Positions 36,655-49,621 are shown, counted from the stretch's first letter. The stretch is 64,000 nt of DNA from Paracentrotus lividus (GCA_940671915.1 CALNVZ010003434.1:42308025-42372024), one strand, 5' to 3'. Numbers and translations: made by a program. Notes: generated by a model from the sequence alone, not told the origin.

Positions 36655-37770
36655 TTTCTTCTTCTTCTTCTTCCACAAAAAGCCATTCACTTAACACGTG
36701 AACCTTGTTCTTCCTACCCAGGTCCCATCGCTCAACCAAATTCGTTCAAATTTCATACACACATCCTCCATGATCCATTATTGATCCCCTGACATTTCAT
36801 TTTCCAAAATCACTCATCCATGACCGTCCATCCGCCATTTTGTCTATTTTTGGTCATATGAAAGCCATTTTTTCCAGCCTCACTAGCTCCATTATCCGAA
36901 ATCCTACAGACTTCTAACAAAATGCACTAAACAGTCCATGAGTTGGCCTTTAGTATGCATTCAATAACTTTTTATTTTGAAACCATCTTCAATTTTTAAA
37001 TGAATTTCAAAAATCGACTCCGTTTTGAAATGAAATATTGTGACTAAAAACACACAAAAATTGCTATAACTTTCTTAAATCAATTTCATTTGGTTTCAAC
37101 TTTTCAGGGCATGTTATTCTAATACATGTGCACACACTCCATATGTTTCACGCTCCAAAAAATACGCAAAATGCAAATAGCGCCCTCTAAAGTTTTAAAA
37201 TTTGGCTAAAATCCAAGACGCTGCATCTGTGTTGTGCCTTGTTAAAACCGTACCCTTTTTTGGATTTAGGTACTTCAGACTATGTACTTTCCAGCAATGT
37301 AAAGAAAAATATATCGATTCATTGACCAAATTGCTCAAAAATGTCGTGGAATGTAAAAATTTAACAATACCAGGAAATCAAGTTTAACTTCCCCTAAAAT
37401 TGCGAATATTCAATCTAGGGACTTGAAACTCAGCAGGCCTATGTATCAATACATTTCACAACTATCTGCCAATTTTTGTAAAATTTGATGACGTCATCAA
37501 AAAGTTATGGACAAAAAATAGCGAATTTTTAATGGATTACGTAACATGGCAATACGTCATTATCGTTAAATATTTGCTTCTGAAATTGACATCACAATGA
37601 CCGCATTGAAATTGCCTTTTCATTGATACCATATATAATATAGGTTGCAACAGAAAATTTTGAGTAAATCCACTTTTTGTAGAAACCATTATACCAGCTT
37701 GCTTCATAATCGCGAAATCGAGAAAGCCACGAGTGCTCAGATTACTATGGAACGCCATGGAGGAAAAGGA
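36655..37770 (+). repeat. 1.3 kb direct duplication, copy 1
   Basis: Runs from cttcttcttccacaaaaagcc to agattactatggaacgcc. Copy 2 is at 37966-39000. Contains ggccattttgtc, aactttcttaaatcaattt and gatgacgtcatcaaaaag. Confidence 0.85.
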
Positions 37771-37965
37771 TAAAGTTAAAACTCAACGACATGCACAAAT
37801 CGCAATCGTTTAACACACATTTGTTCTACATGTGAAGGTTATTTTAGTTTACCAATATATTTCAAAGTATACGTTGACATTTTTATAATCCTAGATATAT
37901 TTTAGTCAAAGCGTCAATGCACGCACATCGTTCATGTCAACGATTGCAGTTCTATATAGTCTTCT

Positions 37966-39000
37966 TCTTCTTCTTCCACAAAAAGCCATTCACTTAACAC
38001 ATGATCCTTGTTCTCCCTGTCAAGGTCAAATTACTCCATCCCAATTCGTTCAACTTCATGACTGCATTCCATGTCCACTATTGATCCCCTGACATTCAAT
38101 TCAAATCACATCATTCGTGATGTCCATCGGCCATTTTGTCAATTTTCGGCCATAAAAGCATCTCAACTTCAATATCTCATCATCCTAGAGCTACAAACTT
38201 CTACAAAATTCATTATGTATCATAAATCCCTTTCAAATGCATCCAAACTTTTTATTTCAAACCACTTCATATTTTAAATTAATTTCAAAAATCATCCTTA
38301 TGATTGAAAAATTGTGACTAAAAACACGCAAAATGGCTATAACTTTCTTAAATCAATTTCATTTTGATTCAATTTTCAGTTCTATAATAATGTGCACACA
38401 CTCACAATGTTCACGCTCCAATAAATACGCAAATGCAAATATCGCCCCTAAAGTTTCAAAATTTGGCTAAAATCAAGAGGCTGCATCTGCGTGTGCCTTG
38501 TTAAACCGTACCTTTTTTGGATTTAGTTAATTATGTACTTTCAGCATGTAAAGAAAAATATATCGATTCATCGACCAAATTGCTCAAAATGTTGTACAAA
38601 TAAAAAATTATCGTATCAGGAAAACAATTTAACTTCCCCTAAAAGAGCGAATATTCAATCTAGGACTTGAAACTTGGCAGGCATATGTATCAATACATTT
38701 CACAACTATCTGCAATTTTTGTAAAATTTGATGACGTCATCAAAAAGTTATGGACAAAAAATAGCGAATTTCAATGGATATGTAACAAAGATTACGTCAT
38801 TGTCGTTAAATATTTGCTTCTGAATTGACTCAAATGACCGCATTGAATTTGCCTTTTCTTGATACCAATATTAATTAGGTTGTCCAAGAAATTTCGAGTA
38901 AATCCAGTTTTTGTAGAACTTTTAATCAGCTTGCTTCATAATCGCGAATCGAGAAGCACGAGTGCTCAGATTACTATAGAACGCCGGGAGGAAAAGGATT
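37966..39000 (+). repeat. 1.3 kb direct duplication, copy 2 (shrunken)
   Basis: Same order of blocks as copy 1 but about 8-10% shorter, with many one- to four-base losses spread along it and few gains. Confidence 0.85.
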
Positions 39001-39234
39001 TTTTTTTTTGTAGGAGCCATTATACCCGGCTGCCTAATAATTGCAAATTTGACAGAACAATGTGTACGCCGGATAGTATGGAAGTGAAGTTTCAAATTGC
39101 ACTGTAGTACACAAACGTATTCGTTTAACACACAGATCTTGTATAGTTATGTAAAGCCTACTTCCGTTTCCCAATTATACATAGTATTTCAAATATACAT
39201 TTAATTTTAATAGTCTTGAAATCTTGGTTCGGTG

Positions 39235-39490
39235 TAAAAGGCAGAGGTAAAATGGCGGAGGTAAATGGCGGAGGTAAAAGGCAGAGGTAAAAATGGCGGG
39301 TAAATGGCAGAGGTAAAAATGGCAGAGGTAAATGGCGGAGGTAAAATGGCAGAGGTAAAGAATGGCAGAGGTAAAAATGGCGGAGGTAAAGAAATGGCAG
39401 GTAAAATGGCATAGGTAAAATATGGCAAGGTAAATGAAAATGGCAGAGGTAAAATGGCGAGGCAAAATGGCCAAGGTATGAATGGCGAGG
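39235..39490 (-). repeat. Minisatellite tttacctctgccatt, minus orientation
   Basis: About 15 imperfect units of ggcagaggtaaaaat. The reversed array is at 40937-41222 and the two form a foldback; flanking ggtt/cggtg and caccgaaat are also inverted. Frames across it are artefacts. Confidence 0.9.
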
Positions 39491-39499
39491 TTGCATTGC

Positions 39500-40930
39500 G
39501 TTTAATGATCTGACAGGGCCGCGGCGTACAAAAACGAAAAAATAACCACCTGATTGTGTGTTTTCATTGCATGTCGCCTCGCCACTTCAGAACCGTTCCA
39601 AATTGAAACTAGTATAATCTCATATTGAATTTAAACTTCGATTTAACTTTAGAAGTCGACATTTTATCCAAATATAATATCTTTCATGATAGACAATCGA
39701 CAAAGATTGCGCCTTTCTAGTCGAATCAGTCATAGAAATATATATGATAGGAGGAGGAACAGCGAGATTATGACTCTTGTCATATTGATACTTGTCAGGA
39801 CTGCTTGTTAGTAAAACACGTTAATGAGCTGATATAGCCTATTATAATTTGTGTTATTTCATTTTCAATTACATGCCTATATTGTATTAGTTGATACCCG
39901 GTAAATTTGTAAAAAAATAAATAAAAAAATACTCATTTGAGGTTCAATATATATGGTTAATCATGCGCGTATGTGCGAGGAGACGGCGCCCTCCCGCCCC
40001 ACCCCCCCAGTACGTGCACAGGGCCGCCGAAAAGCGTGAGAAAGAGTAGAAAAGGGTAGGGGCGCCAGATTGGGGCACCGAAATAGAGGAGAAAAAATGG
40101 TGGAAAAGGGTAGGACGCCAATTGACCTAAAACTTAAGGTGGTCGCTTAATTGCTGATTGTGTCTTTCAATAATAGGGGCAAATTGATTTTAAACGTCTT
40201 CGCCTTTTGTCTCTATTTAAAGTATAATTTTCGCTCGCGCTTCGCACGTTTCGTCTGATTTTTTTTTCTTGGTACCATGATACTTTAATTTCATTTTGAC
40301 CTCCACAATATCAATTTACATTGGTTTGATTTCACATTACTTGATGGAATGATTTGAAATGAGTTATCGCATGAAGAGAGTAAATTGAAAACCCCAAACA
40401 TTAATATAACCCTTAATCAACTCAAACCCATCATTATTAGTAAACTTTGGGACAGTAAATTTTTTTTTTACTCCTAGTAGTCCTATATTTATATTCAATA
40501 CAAGTTAGTGTCAGTGCATGTGGAAATGTCATTTCTAACTTGGTGTGCATGATCATGGATATAATGCAGATGAACCAAACCAAACATTTTTAAACGAAAG
40601 TAATTCTTTTTACTTTTACATCATAATTATTATAAGGATAAATTAACCACAAATATAAATTTGTTATAACATGCACAGTTAAAAAGGCAATAAATGTAAA
40701 ATTAATATAACAATCGTTCACTTCGGTATACAACATCTCATAGCGATAGTACAAATGGAAGTCAGTCATTCTAAAAGATAAGGACTCCTCAAGCAGTCCA
40801 GCATTGATTTTTGAAAAATCCCTTCATTAGTTTTCTTTTCTAAATGTTTTTACCCCTTTCCTTAGGGAATTTGCCAACAATTATATGCATGTGCTTTGCT
40901 ATGACAATTGGAATTGCGTAAAACATTCCA
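39500..40930. other. Loop between the opposed minisatellites
   Basis: AT-rich sequence with a ggggcgcc-containing patch near 40060 and no recognised gene. Confidence 0.4.
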
Positions 40931-40936
40931 TTTACT

Positions 40937-41222
40937 TCATCATTTTTACCTCCGCTATTTTACCTCTGTAATTATTTTTACCTCTGCCATTTTTACCTCT
41001 GCCATTTTTGGCCTCTGCCATTTTAACCTTCTGTCCATGTTTTTACCTCTACTTTTTTGCCTCTGCCTGTTTTACCTCTGCCATTTTTGCCTCTGCCTTT
41101 TTTACTCTCCAGTTTTTGCCTCTGCCACTGCCTGCCATTTTTGCCTCTGCCATTTTTGCCTCTGCCATTTTTGCCTCTGCCATTTTTGCCTCTGCCATTT
41201 TTACCTCTGCCATTTTTACCTG
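40937..41222 (+). repeat. Minisatellite tttacctctgccatt, plus orientation
   Basis: About 18 units of 15 bp, most uniform at 41135-41220. The open frames of 60-133 codons here read only repeat peptides. Confidence 0.9.
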
Positions 41223-42203
41223 GCACCGAAATCTTTTAGTTTAGGCGTCAATGCACGCACATCGTTCATGTCAACGATTGCAGTTCTAGTTATAATTAGT
41301 GTTGAATGATAATATGGACTTTTTTCAATCTGGCGAAATAAAGACAAAGTCTTCAACTTACAGAGCAGTTTCCTGGTAAAAGCACATGACATTCGAACAC
41401 CATCATTACGTTTGTTTTTTTTCTTCTTTGCCGGTACCACTGGAAATCTCTTCACTATGAGAGGCATTCCCGATAAGGATGATTGTATAATGATTTTGCA
41501 TGAAAAGATGAGCGGTATGCCTATAAATATCCCCTAGCTTGAACAGCATTGGGATACCAAAAGGACGATTTCCCAAAGCATATGTGGACAATTTAGTAAA
41601 GAAGGGGACCAAGGACGAGGATAATGAACGATCTGGAGTGGTAAATTCGAAGACCTAACAAGAATCCCTCTGGTAATTTGTCTAGGACGTTGAAGAATCA
41701 CCTGATGGCTCAAAGACCATGCAACCTGGGTCAGCCTCATTGTTTTACAAAAGATGCATGAGACAAACCCCACAGAAGGCATGAAGAAAGGCTTTGGACA
41801 CTTGCAAGAACTATTTCAGGTTTTTATTTCGAGAAAAAAAAACTTAACAATCGTGCTTCTTAAATAAGAAATACGACTGGGTTCCCCCAAGGGTATGAAT
41901 ACTTCTGAACATGGTGATTTTCGTAAAAATGTCAACAAAATACCCCTGGGAATACCAAATTTCTCCAAATTTCATATTTTCCTAATTGTTCAGTTTTGGT
42001 AACATACAGTTTGATGAAACACATCCAGTTAAGAGCACGAATTAAAGAACTTTAAAAAAATTGCAGTGGTATAAATACGAGCACAACTGTACGTTGGACC
42101 ATCGTAAGTCAGACACCCTATAGTAAAAAAAAAACTCCTTGCTCGACTATTAAACAACTTTCCTATCTTTCGCCATCTTAAATTTTCCGTTGCATATACT
42201 TAC

Positions 42204-42384
42204 ATTCCACGCCTCGCCGTTCTCATCTGGTGGAGCGATGCATTCAAATGCCCGAAAGTAAGGACCTTGTCCAAGATCGTAACAGAGACCGGCGATTTCC
42301 ACGCATCTGATCTCGTTTTCCTGAATGTCGGTATTAGGATCATCCATAAGCATTCTTGCTATCTTGCCCGCAAAATGGCTAACA
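42204..42384 (-). CDS. SAMHD1-like gene, exon b (HD motif exon)
   Basis: The exon encodes VSHFAGKIARML through CVEIAGLCYDLGQGP to GEAWN. It starts after tattttcag and ends before gtaagt, a consensus donor. Its first base completes the glycine codon left open by exon a, and it ends in phase 0. The family HD signature LCHDLGHGP reads LCYDLGQGP here: H206 becomes Y, D207 stays, H210 becomes Q. A few residues on, the position of H215 reads R. The reading frame is otherwise undisturbed. The intron before it is about 8.6 kb, and the intron after it about 24.7 kb and full of mobile elements. What is seen is an intact exon with changed catalytic positions; loss of hydrolase activity is an inference from the family. 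Confidence 0.9.
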
Positions 42385-42499
42385 CTGAAAATAAAAATGA
42401 AAATACAAGATAAATGTGGCAAAAATATTTTGAGAATTCAGAGTAGATTTCCAGCAAATTTATTCCTAAACCATTTAGCGATGGCTTGCAACGATCGTC

Positions 42500-42648
42500 T
42501 GCATTCACGTAGCGGGGATGCCGCACCCTTTCGGAACACCGGGGGGGGGGGGGGCTTTTCTCGAAATGTGGGTTGAGGAGGGGAGTCAATTAACGCACCC
42601 ATTCGGAAAACCGGGGGGGGGGGGGGTTCTCGAAAGGCTGTGTTTAGT
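42500..42648. repeat. Tandem G-tract repeat
   Basis: Two units of about 75 bp, gcacccNttcggaa then a G13-G14 run then ttctcgaaa. Close to exon b on its upstream side. Confidence 0.75.
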
Positions 42649-43260
42649 AGTTTTCTGAACCAGTCGTTTTTATGAAAATTATTCCTTAAATAATAACAAT
42701 ATAATATTCATAGATTATAATACGAGAAATAGAGGAGGGCTTGCATTTTTTTTTTTTTGATATTGAAGTTCATAATTTAGAGCCCCCCCCCAAGCGGCTA
42801 TAGCCAATAGTCCGCGGTCGGTAGTCCGCAGGGGAGGGGGGTAGCTAGTGTTCGTATTCCGAAGGACTGGTTCGTATTCCTAAAATAGACAAAGGTTCGT
42901 TATTCCGAAAATAGAACAAGGTTCGTTATTCCGAAAATAGAATAAGGTTTGGTTTTCTGATAATAGAATAAGGTTCGTTATTCCGAAAATAGAGCTATTA
43001 CTGCCAGAGCGAATGGATTAGGATAAGGGATTTCGGGGGCCGGGGGGGGGGGGGGAGGGTGTCATTATTTAACAGCATCTGCTGAAAAGTTGAGGTTTAA
43101 AAGATATATTGAATTAAATAAAGGGCCACTTTCTAGTATTCTATTCTTATTCAAATTATTTTGAGTATTAAAGTAGCTGGAAAGCCGAGGCAAGTTCCAT
43201 GTTGTACCACCCCGCCCGCCCACCCGTACCCAGCTCAAGTTCGGAGTGATGCCCATGAAT
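42640..43260 (+). repeat. Composite block, order A-B-C
   Basis: A (42650-42770, aaccagtcgtttttatg to gaggagggcttgc), B (42860-43000, about six copies of gttcgttattccgaaaata), C (43065-43260, aacagcatctgctgaaaag to ttcggagtgatgcccat). The inverted copy at 48040-48712 has the blocks in another cyclic order. Confidence 0.8.
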
Positions 43261-43760
43261 GCCGGCCGCTCCTATAGGCTTAAATATATCGTCGATATAA
43301 GGGCGGAGTCGCCCACTCTTTATCTTTAATTATGAAGAAGAAAAAAGAAGAAATGACAACAAAGAAGAAAAGATTAGAGGATTAAATGGGTGTTTTGATC
43401 ACTTGGTGTCATGTTAGAAATCTTGCAATATGTCGAAGTGAGAATAAAAAGATGGCAACAAAACTGCCTTGCGTCAATTGTATACCTGAGCCAATCGTGG
43501 GAGAAAATAGAGAACAACTGTCGAGTTGTTTACAAATTTGCCGACTAATCAAAGCGCCGCATAATCTACATAAATATGTCATACGCGCGCATGTCGGCAT
43601 TATCATAGAAACGCGGTCTCTTTTGTTCTTTCAACATCAAAGCGCAACACACTTCCCACGCGTAAACTTAAAACTTGCATCTGATCTGCGGAAGAATTGT
43701 GTCTGAAATAAATCATTCTCATCACGGACTCCGTTCGAGAAGCAATGCTTTTCCTCCTCC
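43261..43760. other. Low-repeat stretch with overlapping short frames
   Basis: A 106-codon frame (43386-43706, plus) and a 65-codon frame opposite it are open. Neither resembles a known protein and no splice-supported gene is evident. Confidence 0.35.
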
Positions 43761-43764
43761 GACC

Positions 43765-44365
43765 CGGCTCCATTCTTCGACGATTGTTTTGACTTTGTTT
43801 AGTTTCATGCGCGGGGGGGGGGCTTTACGCCCCGCCCCCGGGTGGGCCAAATGACCTTAAAGGGGCGCGAACTGGACATTAGAGGGGCGCCAAAACGAGC
43901 AAAATGTAAAAAAATTTAAAAAAATATTCCTGATTTGACCCGGTTGATATCTCAACCTACCCCACAGCTGATAAATGACCTCATGGTGGCCGAAGTCGAA
44001 ATAAAATTGAACGCCTACCCCCCCCCCTCCATTCTTCGACGATTGTTTGGACTTTGTTTTAGTTCATGCGCGTATTCTGGGGGGGGGGGAGCTTTACGGG
44101 GGGGCGCCCGTAAGGGCGCCAAAACGACCTTAAAGGGGCGCCAAATGGACATTAGAGGGGCGTCAAAACGAGCAAATGTAAAAAAAGTAATAAAAAAAAA
44201 ATAAAAAAAAATAATAATAAATAAAATAAATAAATAAAAAAAAAAAAAAAAAAAAAATTCCTGTTTGAGCCGGTTGATATCCTCAACCTACCCTACAGCT
44301 GATATATACCTCATGGTGGCCGAAGGTCGAAAAAAATTTGAACGCCTACCCCCCCCCCCCTACTT
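43765..44365. repeat. Tandem duplication of about 265 bp with G and A tracts
   Basis: Units start at ccattcttcgacgattg (43771 and 44029) and share aaaggggcgc, attagaggggcg and cagctgata. The second copy has a long A-rich expansion (44183-44258). Confidence 0.85.
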
Positions 44366-44590
44366 TATTTGTTCGTTTATGTTCTTACAATACTATGCGG
44401 ATGACTAACCTTGTTTTTCATGATATCAAAAAGAAAAGAAATGGCATCAGAATTGCCGTTCTTGTGTAGTTAATTGAGTCCCATTCGTGGTGGTCAGTTT
44501 GCAACACCATGCGCGACATCGGCAATAGCTGTACTGCTCTATTTCACGGAGATCGGATGAAGCTCTGTAATGGGCTGGAAATTTATCCAG

Positions 44591-45265
44591 TGCACGGGTG
44601 TTTCCATTACCTGCTACCTGCTACACTTTCAATTTCTGCTATACCCCTTTTCAATTTGGACTCGACCATTTATCCCTTTTCTGTGATTGGCATATTGCTC
44701 ATGTATATATATAATCGCCACCTTTCCTGATAAATGTATTGCCATAAGAAGAATGTAATTTTGTGTGCGTGTACTCTGTGTGGCGATAAACGTCACGCGA
44801 AAAATACGATACGAACTCGTAGGATTTTTACTGCCAAATCCTTGATCTGTAAACGCTTTTTTCTTCTTTATTCTATATTTATCAATTTCATCATTATCTG
44901 TTAATAATAAGGGCCGTCTAGATGCTTTCGATCGTTCTTAAATGTTGATTTCGGGAGGCGTACATATGGTACTACAAAATACCAGATTTGTTGCCTGAGA
45001 AAGCGACAGCGCAGTTAGCAGCGTCACGAGCTCTTCATTTGAAAGTCGTGAGTTCAAATCCGAAACCGACGGATTTTTTTTCTTCTTCTTCTTCTTGTGT
45101 TTGATTTTCTGACAGTCATTGACTGTCACTTCACTTATTGAAAAACAGAAAAACAACCTAAAAATGAGATTATTTTTTTCTTAAAGAAAAATCAGTGTAG
45201 CCTAAAGTGGCAGATACAAGATTTTTTTCAACACCCCCCCCCCAAAAAAAAAAGAAGAAATAAAT

Positions 45266-45302
<37 letters not shown>

Positions 45303-46213
45303 GTTCACACACCATTTCTAACCTAAAGCCATTTATTTATATACTAATAATAATTATTATTATTGTAATTATTCATATCATTACACTCATATGATAGTAA
45401 TTATCAACTTTGTTATGACTAGCGTATATTATATATATTTTTTGGGGGGGAGGTGTTGAAAAAATAGTGGGTTCCATAGGGCTAACTCTCTAGAAAATCT
45501 TGTATCTGCCACTTTAGGCTACACTGATTATCTTTAAGAAAAAAATAATCTTATTTTAGGTTGTTTTTCTGTTTTTCAATAAGTGAATGACAGTCAATGA
45601 CTGTCAGAAAATCAAACTCAAGAAGAAGAAGAAGAAAAAAAAATCCGTCGGTTTTCGGATTTGAACTCACGACTTTCAAATGAAGAGCTCGTGACGCGAC
45701 GCTGCTAACTGCGCTGTCGCTTCTCAGCGCAACAAACCTTGGTATTTTGTAGTACCATATGTACGTCTCCCGAAATCAACATTTAAGAACGATCGAAAGC
45801 ATCTAGACGGCCCTTATTGGCCAAATCGTCGTTACGGAAACCACTCACTCAAATGCTTGTACACAAGTGAATGGGGTGGAAAGAGGAAACCAATGCGAGT
45901 GACTGAATGAAGCGCTGCTGTACAAAGTGAATGGTGGTTTCCTCAATCACGATTATGCCATTTGGGTAAAAATCCTACGAGTTCGTATCGTATTTTTCGC
46001 GTGACGTTTATCGCCACACAGAGTACACGCACACAAAATTACATTCCTTCTTATGCAATACATTTATCAGGAAAGGTGGCGATATATATATTCATGAGCA
46101 AAATAGCCAATCACAGAAAAGGGATAAATGGTCGAGTCCAAATTGAAAAAGGTGTATAGCAGAAATTGGAAGTGTAGCAGGGTAGCAGGTAATGGAAACA
46201 CCCCCAGTGCACG
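44591..46213. mobile_element. 1.6 kb foldback with tRNA(Met)-like arms
   Basis: Outer arms 44591-44855 and 45965-46213 and inner arms 44910-45200 and 45480-45815 are reverse complements. In each inner arm is a tRNA-like stretch, gcgcagttagcagcg, then ctcttcatttgaaagtcg, then tgagttcaaatcc, resembling an initiator or elongator tRNA(Met) body. The loop contains an A33 run (45268-45300). The right arm has an extra small palindrome at 45837-45950 (ggaaaccactcac). Confidence 0.8.
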
Positions 46214-48039
46214 CAGTTTTTAGGAAGGTCTGATTTGCGAAATGTCTGTTTATGTAAGGGGCATTACATAACTTATATTTTTGCTGATTTTTACCTACTC
46301 TTAGTGGTAGTTTTAACCATTCCCAATTGAACTTGATAAAATTTGACGGGTTTCTCTCAGAACGCTGCCACTTGTGGCAGCTTTCCAGGGGCGCCATTTA
46401 TGGTCGTAACCTTGCTTCAAGTGCAGTCTATCAGCAATCGAGTCTCTGTAAGTGTAACTTAAACCCAATTGCCTTAATTGTTAATTTAGATGAAAGATTT
46501 AGGCAAATCACGAATAAGTGCGAGACTAAAACTTTGTAAATCTCATTAAATATTTTACTGAAAATGTTGAAAAATTATATCAGCATTGGAGACAGACAAA
46601 GCGAGAAAAATTTCAGCGGCCTCTTGGGGCTATAAGGGAGTTGACAGATACAATCTGCGCATAAGCAAGTCTCCGATATCCACTTTCGGGGTCAGGCCAC
46701 CTACGTAAAATGCGGCGACCGTACAGTCAACCCATGAGTCAACCAACGAACGGCCTATCTGCACATTTTTATCAGACAAAAATCTAGCTGTATATTTCTT
46801 TTTGTCGGTTTTTTCCTACTCGTTTGCCATGTTGAATAATATGATGAGACATTTTCATGACTTTAATTAACGTTTTCCTCCCAGAAAGTTGCAAAAACAC
46901 CGACTGTGTACTAATGCACACCGGTTCGAATATCGAGATTTCAACCCCGTTGGTTTCGGCGAACTTCAATGCCGGTTTGCCGTACGCGAGTTGGTAACTT
47001 ACCAATTTCGCTTTCAGTTGAGAAAAGAGACTCAAATAAACATGGTATCAAAATAAAGATAGGAATAAGTATACATTGTCTATCTCATCAATAGACAAGT
47101 GCGATTCTTGATCCATATTTTCACAATATGAGCGCAAAAAAGTATGAAAACTATGAAAAGTATGAAAAAAATATGTAAATCAAAGGGTATCATAAACTTC
47201 ACACGTAAGAATTCCTGCTATAGAGGAGACTATGTACATGTGACCCCTGACCCAATGACGTCACAGAGCTCCGATCGGTAACTGTAAACTCCCTTATTCC
47301 TATATATCTGTCAATATGTCAGCGTCCACATCGTGAGCGTTGGTTGTGTAGATTACAAACATACGTGCCCATTGATAAATGTTGATGCCTTTCTTTTTTT
47401 TAAGTATCATGTCTTGGCCCCCTTCCCTAAAATTTTGATTGGTGCAAATGGAATTTTATTTATTATTATGGATCAGGAGGGCACCCAAACTTTTTTTCGA
47501 GGGAAATTAAGAGTCCCAAGTTGATCATCAATATATGCCCGAAAGAAAGGAAATGAAAAAGGGTGAAAAGTAATATATACCGGTAATAGATTTGGATCAA
47601 AAAAGGTCTAAATTTTTGCTCGCTCGCAGCTTTTTTTTAAATAAATAAATAATGCCTTTTACGACATGTCTGGACCCCTACAAATTTTAGACTCGTAAAG
47701 CCCAGCCACTGACAGTCATTGACCCCCCCCCCCTCCCTGGCAACTAAAAGAAAAAAAAAATCCCTCACAGAGAACAATATTTTGTGTCAGTCATCCTCCC
47801 AACCGTGAACATCGATCGACACCCATCATGCATAGGGGTATATACAATTCCCTCACCCCCTGCCTGTTGTAGCACCGCCTCGATTCTACTGTCTTCGCTG
47901 GACAAAGTTTTGAGGAGAAATATAAAAGGGGTCAAGTGTGTGTCTGTGTCTAACTACAAGCGTCCGTGCCTCACGGCTCAAAAATCAATAAAAATGCTAC
48001 TTTTCTGGTTTAATATTGTTGGACGGAGCTTCTAAACTT
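46214..48039. other. Unassigned intron sequence
   Basis: No exon of the SAMHD1-like gene and no clear repeat recognised. Short frames at 46092-46397, 46327-46539 and 46784-47035 are open but unlike anything I know. Confidence 0.35.
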
Positions 48040-48712
48040 CCATGCAAATGTGAATTTTTTTCAGAATAGAAAACACGCTATTCCTCTTAATTCAATTGTT
48101 CTATAATGCTTGGGGGTTCTAAAAATATGAACTTCAAAATCAACAAAAATGCAAGCTCTCCTCTATTTCTCCTACTATAATCTATTAATATTATATTGTT
48201 ATTATTTAATAAATAATTTTCATAAAAACGACTGGTTCAGAAAACTAAATGGGCATCACTCCGAACTTGAGCTGGGGTAGGCAGGCGGGGATGGTACAAG
48301 ATGGACCTCGCCTCAGCTTTCCAGCTACTTTAATACTCAAAATAATTTATAATTTATTGAATAACAATAAGAATACTAGAAAGTGGCCCTTTATTTATTC
48401 AATATATCTTTTAAACCTCAAACTTTTCAGCAGATGCTGTTAAATAATGACGCCCCTCCGCCCCCCCCCGGCCCCCAAGAAAATCCCCTTATCTGGAGGT
48501 TATTCATGGGTGACCAAAACACGTACAGTCCCCAACTATCTTAATCTATTAGCTCTGGCAGTAATAGCTCAATTTTCGGAATAACGAACCTTATTCTATT
48601 ATCGGAAAACCAAACCTTATTCTATTTTCCGAATAACGAACCTTGTTCTATTTTTGGAATAACGAAATTTGTTCTATTTTCGGAATAACGAACCTTTTTC
48701 TATTCATATCAA
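48040..48712 (-). repeat. Composite block, inverted and cyclically permuted
   Basis: On the minus strand the order is B (48712-48560), C (48450-48250), A (48240-48080), against A-B-C at 42640-43260. It joins a truncated R1 copy at 48713. Confidence 0.8.
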
Positions 48713-49375
48713 TTCTAGTTGTAAACTTAAGAGATAGAGGGCGCTACCATTCTACTCAAAGCGAACGCGCCCATTGACTATTTTTTGTTTTTGGACAGTT
48801 TTTCACTTTATTTTCTTTATTGTGGCGAGCAACTAGCTTTTCAAATAAATGTCTGCTTTGATTAAGTACGCTAAGAGTCTGAATTTTTCAAAAATAGGAA
48901 TATGTTATTGCAAAGGAAAGAAAAAGTCCTGTCACTTTTGTCAATTCGAAAGCCTAGTTAGATCAAATTCCTGTACAATATGGTATATGCATAGTTTTGG
49001 TCCTCGATGCCGCATTATTCTATTATAGCTTATTGTTAGCAGGGCAATTAAAAGCTTGAATTCCTATCTTTCCGGAGATGGTACATTCATTTTAATTGAT
49101 TAAAAAAAAGTCCTGTCACTTTGAACATAATCATAAGAGATTCTTTCCTCAACTGGCATGACTGGTCAATATTTACGCTTATCACATGCATATCGCATAG
49201 AAACATGTGAACGGCGTTTTCGCAAGACTTGTGACAAGTTTACCATTCATGTCATTGTTTTGAGCATCAATCTATGTTAATTGCATATTCTGATTACAAC
49301 TTCAGCACAACCATGTTATAAGCTTGCCCGAATATGTATTTCCTTCATCTAGTCTGGAGAATCTATTAAAGTAGA
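48713..49375 (-). repeat. Dispersed repeat R1, copy 2 (truncated)
   Basis: Reverse-oriented match to 5120-5776 and 53850-54516, lacking the first 250 bp of the family. Confidence 0.75.
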
Positions 49376-49621
49376 CAACTGGAGAGTCAAAACTGCTTTT
49401 AATTGCAACCAAACTCATACCACTGCAACGAAAAATCTTTACTGATTCAGAATGTCGAAAGTACTGTGTCCACTGTATATGCACGTATCCTGTACTGTGC
49501 TATATTGCGTACATTGCACATGAAAACTTTCTTTCTCTCCTCTCATCTCATGCTTCACCCCAGGCCCTGACTAACTGGTCAAATGATATATCTTACCGAC
49601 TGTTCCTCTATCTTTTGTCTA

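Larger units (their letters stand above)
35722..41965. mobile_element. 6.2 kb foldback, arms 35722-36110 and 41535-41965
   Basis: Inner and outer blocks (ttttgttgacat, acccttgagggaacccag, tgccttctgttgggtttg, catggtctttgag) appear in reverse order in the right arm. Frames in both arms give similar peptides (for example around RPCNL and ARTISG), so the arms may descend from a transposon coding region, but I do not recognise the family. The interior carries the 1.3 kb duplication and opposed minisatellites. Confidence 0.7.

Noticed and set aside
40908-41309. 133-codon plus-strand frame
   Set aside because: It is a translation of a 15 bp minisatellite; several frames are open at once.
43386-43706. 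106-codon plus-strand frame as a gene
   Set aside because: Unrecognised, overlaps another open frame, no splice or promoter evidence.
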